Source: Staphylococcus borealis (lineage in GTDB: Bacteria; Bacillota; Bacilli; Staphylococcales; Staphylococcaceae). Taken from it: a stretch of 45,393 nt of DNA. A model generated the notes under the pieces. It was not told the origin of the DNA. It made no database searches and saw only the letters and a program-made list of their open reading frames with translations. How positions within the stretch are numbered: the first letter of the stretch is position 1; each line of letters begins with the position of its first letter. This document shows, in pieces, positions 16,669 through 27,409 of the stretch. A program made the position numbers and the translations under genes. Location of the stretch: assembly GCF_001224225.1 (NCBI RefSeq), contig NZ_CUEE01000013.1, positions 1 to 45,393 on the forward strand. The letters run 5' to 3'.

Positions 16669-17480
16669 TACATAAAATCCTCTCTTAAGTGATTTAAGAC
16701 ACTTATTTTTGAAATGAGCAAGCTTTTTTCTTGGTCATCATAATTAGAGCAATTAATATCTTTTATTAGCTGAATAACGTCCTCTTCTTTTTCAACAATA
16801 ATGTACCTAATATCATCGCAATTAAATTCTAATTTATTACTTGGTAATTTTGTTAAAGCTTCATTATAATAATTTCTTTTAGAGTCACTATTTTCATTGA
16901 TATAAAAAGGATCTAAATCTTCATCAACTAATTTTATACTTCTCCATTCTTGTTCATCCATGAATATTTTCTCTTCTATTTTATCAGTTTTTTCACAATA
17001 TTGACTTCCTTTAAAATGTTTTAAGAAAAATAATGAAGCGAATATAAATTCATATACTTTTTCATCAGTGTCTGGCTTATTAACTATATTATTAAACACT
17101 TCTTGATACATTCTAATATACTCACTAGTATTCGATACATAATGCAATGGCTGTAAGTTTTTGTTTACACCCCAAGACTTTTTCATACATATCGCATAGT
17201 CTCCATACCATTTATTATGATCTTTTAGCTGATTTAATGGTATATCACAAAAACATAACATTGGAAAGGTAATGTTTTTGATAGGAATTTTCTTTCCACT
17301 TATGTCTGTAGCATCTATATTTAAATAATCTACCTCTTCAGTTACATATCTATATTGGAAATAACCATTTATTATTATGTCTTTAAGCCAATTATATTTT
17401 TTAACACATTTAATAAATACATTTGCATTTTGAGCACTTAATGGAGTTTCTTTTGCTTTTTGAACTTTAAAATTTTTCAT
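16668..17480 (-). CDS. AbiGi-like phage-resistance protein (antitoxin candidate)
   Basis: A 270-residue cytoplasmic protein. NGYFQYRYVTEEVDYLN, ITFPMLCFCDIPLNQLKDH (residues about 70-88) and KWYGDYAICMKKSWG match the conserved front of the AbiGi family of abortive-infection proteins. The middle has a run typical of the family (EQEWRSIKLVDEDLD). It is the upstream gene of a two-gene operon with the 406-residue partner (1-bp overlap), which fits the AbiGi-AbiGii order. It is divergent from hsdM, so both defence operons may share the 17481-17673 promoter region. Moderately sure from pattern recognition. Confidence 0.6.
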   Translation of the reverse strand: MKNFKVQKAKETPLSAQNANVFIKCVKKYNWLKDIIINGYFQYRYVTEEVDYLNIDATDISGKKIPIKNITFPMLCFCDIPLNQLKDHNKWYGDYAICMKKSWGVNKNLQPLHYVSNTSEYIRMYQEVFNNIVNKPDTDEKVYEFIFASLFFLKHFKGSQYCEKTDKIEEKIFMDEQEWRSIKLVDEDLDPFYINENSDSKRNYYNEALTKLPSNKLEFNCDDIRYIIVEKEEDVIQLIKDINCSNYDDQEKSLLISKISVLNHLREDFM

Positions 17481-17673
17481 AATTCCACCTAATTACATTT
17501 TATAAGAGCAATAATATTACGACACCGCTCCATTTTTCGACTTTTATTTAATAATAATCTAATTAATATTTTTAGTCTATTTGTTATTTTTTATAAAATC
17601 AATTAAATCCTGTACATCAAAACTCAATATTTTGCTATATTTAAGCTAAGAATAATTTGAAAGGTGTTATTAA

Positions 17674-19188
17674 ATGGCAACTATTGGATTTGAAGAAAAA
17701 TTATGGCAAGCTGCTGATAAATTGAGGGGAAGTATGGATGCTGCTGAATATAAGAACGTAGCATTAGGTTTAATCTTTTTAAAATATGTATCAGATTCTT
17801 TTGAAGAAAAGTATGAAGAATTGAAGCAAGATCCTTATGCTGACGAAGAGGATCAAGATGAATATTTAGCAGAAAATATTTTCTGGGTGCCAAAAGAAGC
17901 AAGATGGCAATATATTAACGATAATGCTAAGAAACCTGAAATTGGACAAATGATTGATAAAGCCATGATTGCAATTGAAAATGAAAATGAATCACTCAAA
18001 GGTGTGTTACCTAAAGAATATGCGCGCCCTGCGTTAGATAAAGAAAAATTAGGTGATATTATTGATTTATTTACTTTTAGGGTAGGCGATACTGAAAGTC
18101 GTAAGCAAGATGTACTAGGCCGAGTGTACGAATATTTTATTGCTAAGTTTGCAAGTGCCGAAGGTAAAAATGCTGGAGAATTCTATACACCATCATCAAT
18201 TGTAAAGTTATTAGTTGAGATGATTGAACCTTATAAAGGACGTATTTACGATCCATGCTGTGGTTCAGGTGGGATGTTTGTACAAAGTGAACGCTTTGTT
18301 GAAAAACATCAAGGACGATTAGACGATATTGCGATTTATGGGCAAGAATCTAATCCTACAACTTGGAAATTAGCCAAAATGAACTTAGCGATTCGTGGGA
18401 TTGATAATGACTTAGGTGAACGAAATGCTGATACATTCCATAATGATTTACATAAAGGATTAAAAGCAGATTACATATTAGCCAATCCTCCTTTTAACGC
18501 AAGTGATTGGGGTCAAGAACGATTACTTGATGATTATCGTTGGCAATTTGGAATACCTCCAAAAGGTAATGCCAACTATGCATGGATTGAACATATGATT
18601 TCAAAATTAGCACCTAACGGTACAGCAGGATTTGTATTAGCTAATGGATCTATGTCTACCAGTGGTAAAGACGAATTAGAAATTCGTAAAAATCTAATTG
18701 AACAAGACTTAGTGGAATGCATTGTTACCTTACCAGGTCAACTCTTTTATTCAACACAAATACCTGTATGTCTTTGGTTCATTAGTAATAATAAAGGTCA
18801 AAATGGTAAAAAAGAGCGACAAAATGAAATTTTATTTATCGATGCCCGTGAAATCGGTCATATGGTAACTAGAACGTTAAAAGAATTTTCAGATGAAGAT
18901 ATTCAAAAAGTAGCACAAACATATCATGCTTGGAGAGGTACAAACGATACACCTTATGAAGATGTAGCTGGTTTTTGTAAAGTAGCTGATTTAGAAGAAG
19001 TTAAGAATAATGAATATATTTTGACACCTGGACGTTATGTTGGTTTAGCTGATGTTGAAGAAGAAGAAGAACCATTTGAACAAAAAATGGAACGCATTAC
19101 TTCTGAATTAAGTGAACAATTTGCTAAATCTAAAGAGCTTGAAGACCAAATCCGTAAATCATTGGAGGGATTGGGTTATGGAGTATAA
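17674..19188 (+). CDS. hsdM: Type I restriction-modification methylase subunit
   Basis: A 504-residue N6-adenine DNA methyltransferase subunit. The N-terminal helical domain ([20 protein letters not shown]) is followed by the AdoMet motif DPCCGSGG at residues 193-200 and the catalytic NPPF at 271-274. [13 protein letters not shown] precedes motif I as in all HsdM proteins. The C-terminal coil binds HsdS. AAAGGTG lies before the ATG. The hsdS start lies inside its 3' end, so translation is coupled. Length and motifs indicate an intact gene. Confidence 0.95.
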   Translation: MATIGFEEKLWQAADKLRGSMDAAEYKNVALGLIFLKYVSDSFEEKYEELKQDPYADEEDQDEYLAENIFWVPKEARWQYINDNAKKPEIGQMIDKAMIAIENENESLKGVLPKEYARPALDKEKLGDIIDLFTFRVGDTESRKQDVLGRVYEYFIAKFASAEGKNAGEFYTPSSIVKLLVEMIEPYKGRIYDPCCGSGGMFVQSERFVEKHQGRLDDIAIYGQESNPTTWKLAKMNLAIRGIDNDLGERNADTFHNDLHKGLKADYILANPPFNASDWGQERLLDDYRWQFGIPPKGNANYAWIEHMISKLAPNGTAGFVLANGSMSTSGKDELEIRKNLIEQDLVECIVTLPGQLFYSTQIPVCLWFISNNKGQNGKKERQNEILFIDAREIGHMVTRTLKEFSDEDIQKVAQTYHAWRGTNDTPYEDVAGFCKVADLEEVKNNEYILTPGRYVGLADVEEEEEPFEQKMERITSELSEQFAKSKELEDQIRKSLEGLGYGV

Positions 19189-20449
19189 AATCAGTGATTT
19201 ATGTGATATAAGAAGAGGCGCTTCTCCACGTCCTATTAAAAATTATATCGTAAATAGTTATGATAATAGTTTGCCTTGGGTGAAAATTGCCGATGCAACA
19301 AAAGATTCAAGTAGATATATTTATGATACTAAAGAGCGAGTTTCTCTTGAAGGAAGCAAAAAATCAGTAGAGGTTTTACCAGGAGACTTAATTTTATCTA
19401 ACAGTGCTACACCAGGACTTCCTAAATTCATGAAAGTTAAAGCATGTATACATGATGGATGGTTACTACTAAGAAATTTCAAAAATGTTAGAAAAGAATT
19501 TTTATATTATATATTATTATTGAATAGACAAAAATTATTACAATTATCTAATGGTAGCGTTTTTAATAATTTAAAAACAGATATTGTAAAAAATTATATC
19601 GTAGATATACCTTCTATCAAGAAACAAGATAAAATATTAAAAATTATAGGTAATATAGAAGATAAATTGGATACTAATAATAAATTAATAGCAAACCTTG
19701 AAAAACTATCACAAACATTGTTTAAACATTGGTTTGTAGATTTTGAATTTCCAGATAAAAATGGTAATCCTTATAAATCTAGCGGTGGAGAAATGGTTGA
19801 TAGTGAATTAGGCGAAATACCTAAAGGATGGAGGGTCGAAACTCTAGAAAAGTTAGGTTCAATAGTTGGTGGAGGAACACCCTCTAAAAAAAATAAGGAG
19901 TATTACACGAATAACGGTATTCCTTGGATTACCCCTAAAGATTTATCGAAAAATAGAAATATATACATATCCCATGGTGAAAATGATATTAGTGAATTAG
20001 GTTTAAATAAAAGTAGTGCAAAATTATTAGAAAAAAATTCGGTATTATTCAGTTCAAGAGCGCCCATAGGTTATATTGCAATAAATAATATACCTGTAAC
20101 TACTAATCAAGGATTTAAGTCCATAGTACCTAATGAAGAAATGAACCCTTATTTTATTTATTTTATCCTTAAAAATATAACTCCTTTAATAGAACAAACT
20201 GCTAGTGGTTCAACTTTTAAAGAAATATCTGCTAAAGGTTTGAAATCTATTAAAATAGTATTTCCATCGATAGAACTAATAGAACATTATGGAAACATTG
20301 TTAAAAAATATTTTGAAGAAATTAATTTTTTAGAAAATCAAAATATAAAATTAATAGAACTTCGAGATACTCTACTCCCTAAACTAATGTCTGGTGAAAT
20401 AGAAATACCTGATGATATTGAGGTGAATAACGATGAACTTTCAATTTAA
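19178..20449 (+). CDS. hsdS: Type I restriction-modification specificity subunit
   Basis: The 423-residue DNA-recognition subunit. It has two variable target-recognition domains (start [17 protein letters not shown] and the second from about [19 protein letters not shown]), separated by a conserved helical spacer ([18 protein letters not shown]) and ended by a second helix ([16 protein letters not shown]). The ATG at 19178 follows GGAGGGA and overlaps the hsdM end by 11 bp; earlier in-frame starts lie inside hsdM. The recognition sequence cannot be read from the protein. The TRDs are more AT-rich than hsdM and hsdR, as expected for exchangeable parts. Confidence 0.93.
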   Translation: MEYKISDLCDIRRGASPRPIKNYIVNSYDNSLPWVKIADATKDSSRYIYDTKERVSLEGSKKSVEVLPGDLILSNSATPGLPKFMKVKACIHDGWLLLRNFKNVRKEFLYYILLLNRQKLLQLSNGSVFNNLKTDIVKNYIVDIPSIKKQDKILKIIGNIEDKLDTNNKLIANLEKLSQTLFKHWFVDFEFPDKNGNPYKSSGGEMVDSELGEIPKGWRVETLEKLGSIVGGGTPSKKNKEYYTNNGIPWITPKDLSKNRNIYISHGENDISELGLNKSSAKLLEKNSVLFSSRAPIGYIAINNIPVTTNQGFKSIVPNEEMNPYFIYFILKNITPLIEQTASGSTFKEISAKGLKSIKIVFPSIELIEHYGNIVKKYFEEINFLENQNIKLIELRDTLLPKLMSGEIEIPDDIEVNNDELSI

Positions 20450-23400
20450 TGAAGATGATTTAGAACAAGTCGCATTAGAATGGCTACAATCACTAGGCTA
20501 TGACTATAAAAAAGGAAATGAAATGAGTATTACAGGTCTAGCGCCAGAACGTAAAAGTGATAAAGATGTTGTCCTTCATGAACGTTTAGAGAAAGCATTA
20601 AGAAAAATCAACTCAGATATCCATCCTCGTTTTATTGAAAAAGCGATACATGAACTAACTTTAGAGAAGTCGCCCAATCTTTTAGAAAATAACCTTACCT
20701 TTCATGAAAATTTGATTAATGGTATTGAAATCGAAGACTATGATGACGATGGACAATCGGTAGTAGAAATTGTTAAAATCATTGATTTTGAACATCCACA
20801 AAACAATGATTTTTTAGCAGTCAATCAATTCACGGTCGTTAATGGAGACTATACAAAACGTCCCGATATTGTCCTCTTTATCAATGGCTTGCCTATCGTT
20901 GTGATTGAACTTAAAAATTCAACCAATGAAACCGTAGGCGTCGAAGATGGTTATCATCAATTAGAAACGTATAAGATGCGTATTCCACAATTATTTACAT
21001 TTAATGAAGTGCTTGTTACAAGTGATGGTATTAATACTAAAGCCGGTTCACTAACTGCGAACTATGATCGTTTTATGACTTGGCGTTCTAAAGATGGAGA
21101 AACGGAATCTTCGTCAAGTTTAGCTAGCTTAGACGTACTGATTCATGGGATGTTAAATCCAGAAACCTTACTTGATTTAATTCGATATTTTGTATTATTC
21201 CAAGATGATGGTAAAGGACATATCAGTAAAATTCTAGCAGCGTATCATCAATACTATGCTGTTAATAAAGCTGTTAATAGAGCTTTATTAGCTTCATCTG
21301 GGTCGGGTGATGGTAAAGGCGGCGTTATTTGGCATACTCAAGGGTCTGGTAAAAGTTTAACCATGGTCTTTTTCTCTGGAAAATTAATTCAAATGCTTAA
21401 TAATCCTACCTTAGTTGTCGTAACAGATCGTAATGATTTAGATAACCAACTATACAGTACGTTTGTTAAATCAAAAGGTCGCTCTGGTAAAGGTTTATTA
21501 AGACAAACACCAAAACAAGCTGAAACACGTAAAGAATTAAAATCGTTATTATCTGTTGAGTCGGGTGGTATTGTATTTACAACAATGCAAAAATTTGAAC
21601 CTGAACAAAATGAAACGACCATGGCTGCCCTAACTGAACGTAAAAATGTGATTGTTATGGCAGATGAAGCACATCGTACACAATATGGCTTTAACGCAAA
21701 ATACGATGATAAAGGTGAAGGCATTAAATATGGTTATGCCAAATATTTAAGAGATGCTTTACCGAATGCAACATTCGTAGGATTTACAGGCACACCCGTA
21801 GCTTCAACGGATAAAAATACACAAATGGTTTTCGGAAACTATATCGATGTTTATGACATGACACAAGCTGTAGCTGATGGAAGTACGGTTAAAATTTACT
21901 ATGAAAGTCGTGTAATTCCATTAAATCTACCCCAAAATTTAGATTTAGATGAAGCATATAATGACATTACAGAAGACCAAGAAGAGGATGTAAAACAGCG
22001 TTTAAAATCAAAATGGTCCCGAATTGAAGCTTTAGCTGGCGCAAAACCTCGTGTTGAAGCTTTAGCCAAAGACATCATCCAACATTTTGAAACACGTCAG
22101 CAAGCGATGAAAGGTAAAGGGATGATTGTGACTATGAGCCGTCGAATTGCTGTTGATTTATATGATGAAATCATTCGTCTAAAACCGGAATGGCATTCAG
22201 ATGATGATGATAAAGGGGTCATTAAAGTGGTAATGACGGGCTCCTCTAGTGACCCAGCTTCTTTCCAAAGACATATTGGTCCTAAAAAACGCCGTAATTT
22301 ATTAGAAAAACGTATGAAAGATGTGAATGATGAATTACAACTCGTGATTGTTCGAGATATGTGGCTCACAGGATTTGATGTACCTTCCATGCATACCATG
22401 TATATCGATAAACCGATGAAAGGTCATAATTTAATGCAAGCGATTGCTCGTGTCAATCGAGTGTTTAAAGATAAACCAGGCGGATTAATTGTCGACTATG
22501 TGGGTATTGCTGAAAGCTTAAAAGAGGCCCTTAAAGAATATACAGAATCTGATCAAGCTCAAACAGCGATAGATACAGATAAAGCGGTTGAATTGATGTT
22601 ATTGAAATATGATGTGATTCAAGATATGCTATATAATCTTGACTATTCTAAGTTTAATTCAGAGAAAAAGTCTGAACATTATTATGCGATTTCAGATACG
22701 ATGGATTATGTGATTGGTTTAGGTGAAGATGAACGCCAGCGTTTTATTAAAACGGTCACAGAGTTAGGGAAAGCTTTTGCTCTTTGTGCGACTGAACCTA
22801 CAGCCCAAGAACTCAATGATGAAATTGCCTTCTTTAAAGCGGTTAAAGCAGGACTTGTTAAATTATTACAACCACCAAAAGAAGGGAAAACACGTAAAAC
22901 GCCTGCAGAAGTTGAAGCAGAGATTAATCAACTTGTGTCACAATCTGTTGTGACTGAAGATGTCATTGATGTTTATCAAACGCTAGGTCTTGAACAACCC
23001 GATTTATCAATCCTATCTGATGACTTTTTAAAAGATGTCGAAGGATTGAAACAAAAAAATGTTGCGGTAGAATTATTAAATCGATTACTCAAAGGGCAAG
23101 TTAAATCATTAATGAAAACGAACGCGACAGTATCTAAGCGTTTCTCTGAAATGTTAGGAAACTCGATTAATAAATATAATAGTCGTTCCATTGAAACATC
23201 TAAAGTGATTGAAGAACTCATTCAACTCGCTAAAGATATCAAACAAGAACAACAACGAGGAAATGAATTAGGCCTGAATTCAGATGAGATTGCGTTTTAC
23301 GATGCTTTAGCTTCACATGAAACAGCAAAAGAAGCCATGGGAGATAAAGAACTACGTGCGATTGCTCATGAGCTAACTAAAACAGTGAAAGAAAACATGG

Positions 23401-23552
23401 GTGTTGATTGGTCTAAACGTGATAGCGCAAAAGCTAAAATGCGCGTAGCTGTGAGACGATTGCTTAAAAAATATGGCTATCCACCAGATTTACAAAAAAT
23501 GGCTGTAGAGCAAGTCGTAGAACAAGCAGAGCTTATGGCGAGTAACCAATAA
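20433..23552 (+). CDS. hsdR: Type I restriction endonuclease/translocase subunit
   Basis: A 1039-residue motor and nuclease. A PD-(D/E)xK nuclease core (RPDIVLF, then VIELKN at residues about 144-162) precedes a superfamily 2 translocase with Walker A HTQGSGKS (301-308), VMADEAHR, GFTGTPVA and MQAIARVNRVF. It overlaps hsdS by 17 bp. Length and motif set are complete. Together with hsdM and hsdS it forms a full type I system that cuts unmodified incoming DNA. The gene ends 5 bp before a strong terminator. Confidence 0.95.
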   Translation: MNFQFNEDDLEQVALEWLQSLGYDYKKGNEMSITGLAPERKSDKDVVLHERLEKALRKINSDIHPRFIEKAIHELTLEKSPNLLENNLTFHENLINGIEIEDYDDDGQSVVEIVKIIDFEHPQNNDFLAVNQFTVVNGDYTKRPDIVLFINGLPIVVIELKNSTNETVGVEDGYHQLETYKMRIPQLFTFNEVLVTSDGINTKAGSLTANYDRFMTWRSKDGETESSSSLASLDVLIHGMLNPETLLDLIRYFVLFQDDGKGHISKILAAYHQYYAVNKAVNRALLASSGSGDGKGGVIWHTQGSGKSLTMVFFSGKLIQMLNNPTLVVVTDRNDLDNQLYSTFVKSKGRSGKGLLRQTPKQAETRKELKSLLSVESGGIVFTTMQKFEPEQNETTMAALTERKNVIVMADEAHRTQYGFNAKYDDKGEGIKYGYAKYLRDALPNATFVGFTGTPVASTDKNTQMVFGNYIDVYDMTQAVADGSTVKIYYESRVIPLNLPQNLDLDEAYNDITEDQEEDVKQRLKSKWSRIEALAGAKPRVEALAKDIIQHFETRQQAMKGKGMIVTMSRRIAVDLYDEIIRLKPEWHSDDDDKGVIKVVMTGSSSDPASFQRHIGPKKRRNLLEKRMKDVNDELQLVIVRDMWLTGFDVPSMHTMYIDKPMKGHNLMQAIARVNRVFKDKPGGLIVDYVGIAESLKEALKEYTESDQAQTAIDTDKAVELMLLKYDVIQDMLYNLDYSKFNSEKKSEHYYAISDTMDYVIGLGEDERQRFIKTVTELGKAFALCATEPTAQELNDEIAFFKAVKAGLVKLLQPPKEGKTRKTPAEVEAEINQLVSQSVVTEDVIDVYQTLGLEQPDLSILSDDFLKDVEGLKQKNVAVELLNRLLKGQVKSLMKTNATVSKRFSEMLGNSINKYNSRSIETSKVIEELIQLAKDIKQEQQRGNELGLNSDEIAFYDALASHETAKEAMGDKELRAIAHELTKTVKENMGVDWSKRDSAKAKMRVAVRRLLKKYGYPPDLQKMAVEQVVEQAELMASNQ

Positions 23553-23609
23553 AAAAATAAACTAAAAGAGCATCCCTCACTATAAAAGTGAAGGATGCTC
23601 TAGTTTATT
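23550..23609. terminator. Terminator downstream of hsdR (copy 1)
   Basis: A hairpin with the stem AAGAGCATCCCTCACT against AGTGAAGGATGCTCTAG, flanked by AATAAACT and TTTATT, works in both directions between the convergent hsdR and mcrC genes. Thirty-one bases (23550-23580) and part of the right arm are repeated exactly at 27099-27129 and following. Confidence 0.85.
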
Positions 23610-23613
23610 TATA

Positions 23614-24945
23614 TTAGTTTAATTCACTCAGAAATATTTGTTCTTCTTGTTTCATTTTTTTTGTAAAATCTTCATAACTTTCATTATTTTTGGGGATATT
23701 AAGTCCTAATTTAATTAAGTTAACATTTCCACGTTTTCGTTCATTTTTTTCATAAGATAGACCTTCATTTAAAAACAATACTTGCTTTTGTATATGTTTA
23801 CGATCTGGGTAGAAATAGTATCCCGTCTTAGAATTAAACCTAAACATATACGCTAAAACTTGAAAATAATCTTGATTACCAATATTTGTAATTGGTTTAT
23901 ATTTAGCATCACCAATAATTCTAAAACGCTCATTTCGACTAATGAAATCAGGATAAATTTTACCTGATTTTCTACCATCTTCTTTAGTGAATAAATTTTG
24001 CCCACCGTATTTTTCTTTATTTTGAGGATGATAATAATCTTCAGTTATTAATGTAGCAATATATTCTTCCCATAACCAGGCTCCATCAAATAAAATACCA
24101 TGGATCTTTTTGATCTCATCACCAACATAATGTTTTTTTTGTTGTAAAATCATTAAACAAAGTCTTTGTAATTCTCTGTATTCTTTATAAAACGCATGAC
24201 GAAGCGGTCTCTTTTCGTTTCTCATAATAATTTTATTTTTATCCAAACGATTGTAACAGCTTGTTGCTTCACGTATCATTTCAGATTCACGTTTAACACT
24301 ACCTAGTAAATTCATTCCTATTTTCTTCGTTTGAATAAATTCTATTGTATGTCTAATTAACTGAGTGATGTAGTTATCATATGAAAATTCTCTTTGATTA
24401 TATGCAATATTTCCTACAAAGGGGGTATTTAGTTTAATATGTCTTGGTATATCAATCGTCCCTTTTAAATTATCATCATTATATTTATTTCTAGTATATT
24501 GTTTAAATAGTCCTTTCCGCATAGCTTTTTTCAGATAATATGGGAACAGAAAGATAAGTAAATTTATAATATTATCTTCTTTATTTAAAAGCGTACTTAA
24601 GTCGATTACATGTGGCATTTTCAAAACATTTTCTAATAAATATTGAAAAAAATAATCTTTTTTGTCTTCTTTATCTGAAAAACGAGACTTAATAATTAAG
24701 TTCTCATCACCGTAACCCAAAAAACCCATAATATTTTTGGTGTAGTATGTTTCGTATTTACTCTGAAGAATTATTTGCTCTTCTGAAATACTATTCTCAT
24801 TTTTTAAATTATCAGGAAATATAAAAACGCCTGTGTGTTCTAATTCTAATAGCGTCTTATCTAGTATACAATCAACAATATTCGGTAAATCATTAAATAT
24901 TAAAGAAGAATAAGAAGTATTATCCTCTATTTCAAGTTTCTTCAT
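23614..24945 (-). CDS. McrC/LlaJI-like restriction nuclease subunit
   Basis: A 443-residue nuclease partner of McrB-type GTPases. The C-terminal part carries a PD-(D/E)xK core: YPDFISRNERFRIIGDAKYK (residues about 330-350), followed by QVLAYMFRF. The N-terminal half has IFPDNL...IILQSKYETYYTKNIMGFLGY, typical of McrC/LlaJI specificity-nuclease subunits. The ATG at 24945 follows AGGTGAAG and overlaps the original end of mcrB by 14 bp. The gene looks intact, but its partner mcrB is broken, so the system is doubtful. The unit would cut modified or specific foreign DNA. Confidence 0.8.
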   Translation of the reverse strand: MKKLEIEDNTSYSSLIFNDLPNIVDCILDKTLLELEHTGVFIFPDNLKNENSISEEQIILQSKYETYYTKNIMGFLGYGDENLIIKSRFSDKEDKKDYFFQYLLENVLKMPHVIDLSTLLNKEDNIINLLIFLFPYYLKKAMRKGLFKQYTRNKYNDDNLKGTIDIPRHIKLNTPFVGNIAYNQREFSYDNYITQLIRHTIEFIQTKKIGMNLLGSVKRESEMIREATSCYNRLDKNKIIMRNEKRPLRHAFYKEYRELQRLCLMILQQKKHYVGDEIKKIHGILFDGAWLWEEYIATLITEDYYHPQNKEKYGGQNLFTKEDGRKSGKIYPDFISRNERFRIIGDAKYKPITNIGNQDYFQVLAYMFRFNSKTGYYFYPDRKHIQKQVLFLNEGLSYEKNERKRGNVNLIKLGLNIPKNNESYEDFTKKMKQEEQIFLSELN

Positions 24946-26907
24946 TATCTTCACCTAATTCTGAAGAATTACCATAATATGCAGATTCAAATCTATTCAT
25001 AATGTTTTCTTCGTTAAACATACCTCTAATATAATCAGCTAATAATGGCTGTAAATAATCTCTCCACAGTTCATCAAAAGTCATACTTCTTAACTTTAAG
25101 AAGTATGCAGCACCTATATGATAATTACTATTTAATTCTTAAACACTTGAAATAGCTTCATTGAGTCTTACCATTCGATCAATTGCTTCATCTTTTTTAT
25201 CACCTAAAGTTTCCAACATTTGCGTATTTTCGTTTGCTTCAATTTTAATAAATCTAAATCTACGTCTCATTGCAAAATCAAAAGTATCTATTGAACGGTC
25301 AATATCGTTCATCGTTCCAATAATATAAACATTATTTGGAATATAAAATTTGTCTTCAGATTTCTCCATATTAGTATATTGCGTTTTTACTGATCCTTTT
25401 TTTCCTCTATAACTAGGATCTATTGAGAAAAATAATTCTCCAAATATTTTTGAAATTTCTCCTCTATTTATTTCATCTATAACAAATACAAATTTCTTAT
25501 TTTCAGAATTATTAAGTGAACGTGCGGCCTTACTACAAAATTCTTTAAATATGCCGGATCTTAATTCGAAACCCATTTCCCCAGTTTGAGAAACGGTAGG
25601 TCGAATCCCTTCAACAAAATCAGTGTAATCGTAGCTAGGATGAAATTGAACAAATTCAAATTGATCTGAGTCTTCTAATTCTTCTATTGCTGTGCCAATT
25701 AGTTCTGAAGCTATTGCTTTACTTAAATAACTCTTTCCTGTTCCTGGAGATCCTCTTAAAATAATATTTTTTGATTTCATTAACTTTTTATTTAAATCTT
25801 TTACAAAGTCTTTTTCTCCCATTACATCACTCTCATTTTTATAACTTATATAATCATCATAAAATTGTTTGAAATAATCATTAGGCGAATTGCTAGAAAA
25901 TAAATTCATATCTTTAAGGTTGTAATTACGTCCTGTTTTTTGGTCTACTTGTTTTAACTCATCCCATATTGTAATACTTACATTAATCATTTTATAATTT
26001 TCAAAAGTTGTTCTTATAGTTATCCATTTTTTATGAGAAGATTGATAGCATATATATGGTATTTTTCCACTTCCATTGCCATCTTTTCTTCCATATTGTC
26101 CACTATTAAACAGATGAACATGAAAATCATTGTTATCTATGCATATAGAATTATAGTCCTTGATTTTTTTAATTTCTACACTCTCAAGACCTTCTTCTGG
26201 TATTACATTACTTTTTTATCACTAATGATATTATTTTGGCTTTGCTTTACAAAGTTTTCAAATAAATTTTTAAATAGTTGGTATTTATTATATTTTGAAC
26301 TTAATACATATCGATAGAATTGTTCAATATCATTACCGTTTTCTTTATATTTAGTAACTATTTGTTTATAGTCATTCAAAAGTTTTATGATATCTTTTTT
26401 TATTGCTATTGAAGATGGCATATCGTTAATGTCGTATTCAAAACCACTGATTGTAGTTTTTTCATAGCTCTTGCCTAATGGAGTAGTGGATTTTAAATCA
26501 ATACTAATAGGTTCAGTTTCAGGAGAATCTATTAGTTCATAGATTAATCTTGAGATTTTTAATATCTCCTTTTCCTTTAAATTTTTGTTTTTAAAAAATG
26601 TAGAGCCTTGATTCAGAGTTAAATATACTTTGTTTCCATCACCACTAAATAAGAAAACAATGTCTATACCTTTTGTAGTTGAGCTTGTTATTTCTTTATT
26701 CATCATAGCAACCCAAGGTATAGAAGCAAATTGTCCATTACCGATACTTCCTTTAATTTTAAAATCTTTTAACTCTTCAATTTTTTTTAATTCTTGAACT
26801 AAATCATCTCTTACTAATTTTCCAACGGGTGCTTCCGTAAAATTACCTGATTTTTTCTCTTTTAAATATGTATTACCTATTTTTTGAATTATAGATGATA
26901 AATTCAT
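24932..26907 (-). pseudogene. McrB-type restriction GTPase, broken by a frameshift and a stop
   Basis: The gene would encode about 658 residues. The N-terminal DUF3578-type DNA-binding domain (FASIPWVAMMNKEITSSTTKG) is intact from ATG 26907 to 26203. There, at a run of six A (26212-26217, T on the plus strand), the frame ends in VM-stop. One more A would join it to the downstream frame (NVIPEEGLESVEIKK...INVSITIWDE). That frame holds Walker A RGSPGTGKS, FVIDEINRGEISKIFGEL and GTMNDIDRSIDTFDFAMRRR. A TAA at 25139-25141 then interrupts the C-terminus; the same frame continues ELNSNYHIGAAYFLK...FDELW to 24932. Both lesions suggest decay. A -1 slip on the A run could rescue the first lesion, but not the second. 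Confidence 0.85.
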
Positions 26908-27098
26908 TAGTAGTTACTCCTATTCATAAATAAATATTTATTACTAGTTACATTATATTATTATTTATAACAGAATTTTGAAATATATTTAATTTTTAAA
27001 CTAACAATTAAGTGATGAAAAATTAAAATTATAAATATTTACTAGTAATACATTTAACCTTAAATAATTTTTATATTACTCTCGTATTGAGTAATCAC

Positions 27099-27157
27099 TA
27101 AAAAAATAAACTAAAAGAGCATCCCTCACCGCAAAGTGAAGGATGCTCTGTTTTTAT
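27099..27157. terminator. Terminator copy 2, between mcrB block and SCC block
   Basis: The same hairpin as after hsdR: AAGAGCATCCCTCAC paired with GTGAAGGATGCTCT, with A and T runs on the two sides. The loop differs (CGCAAA versus TATAAAA). It ends the minus-strand 73-aa gene. The region 26908-27098 upstream of mcrB otherwise holds only its promoter area. Confidence 0.8.
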
Positions 27158-27174
27158 TGTAATTAGTATAGTCT

Positions 27175-27396
27175 TTATTTTGATAGATAATGGTTAATGA
27201 TTGTCTGTAAATCATTGTTAAGTACCGTTGTTATAGAGTCATCATTCATAAAATCATCATAGATTTTATCAAGTATTTCTTCATCTTCAATCGCTGTGAA
27301 ATGATGTACTAATCCTTTTACGATCGATATATAAATTTGCGATTCTAAACAATTAGCAACCGTTCGCCAATCTGATTGTTTAGTTTCATGGTTCAT
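27175..27396 (-). CDS. 73-aa conserved SCC protein (second copy)
   Basis: Begins MNHETKQSDWRTVANCLESQ and shares most residues, including EDEEILDKIYDDFMNDDSIT, with the 71-aa protein at 12144-12359. AAAGGAGGAT precedes the start. It is last in a minus-strand block whose gene order mirrors the plus-strand block at 10860-12359. Function unknown. Confidence 0.75.
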   Translation of the reverse strand: MNHETKQSDWRTVANCLESQIYISIVKGLVHHFTAIEDEEILDKIYDDFMNDDSITTVLNNDLQTIINHYLSK

Positions 27397-27409
27397 AGAT
27401 AATCCTCCT

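Noticed and set aside
21389..22399. Antisense reading frames of 100-111 codons inside hsdR
   Set aside because: They lie opposite an intact, motif-complete hsdR and have no start signals or domain pattern; they are shadows.
26203..26220. Programmed -1 frameshift in mcrB at the A-run
   Set aside because: The run is in phase AAA AAA G and not the A AAA AAG of known efficient sites, no stimulatory hairpin is obvious, and a second stop downstream would still truncate the protein.
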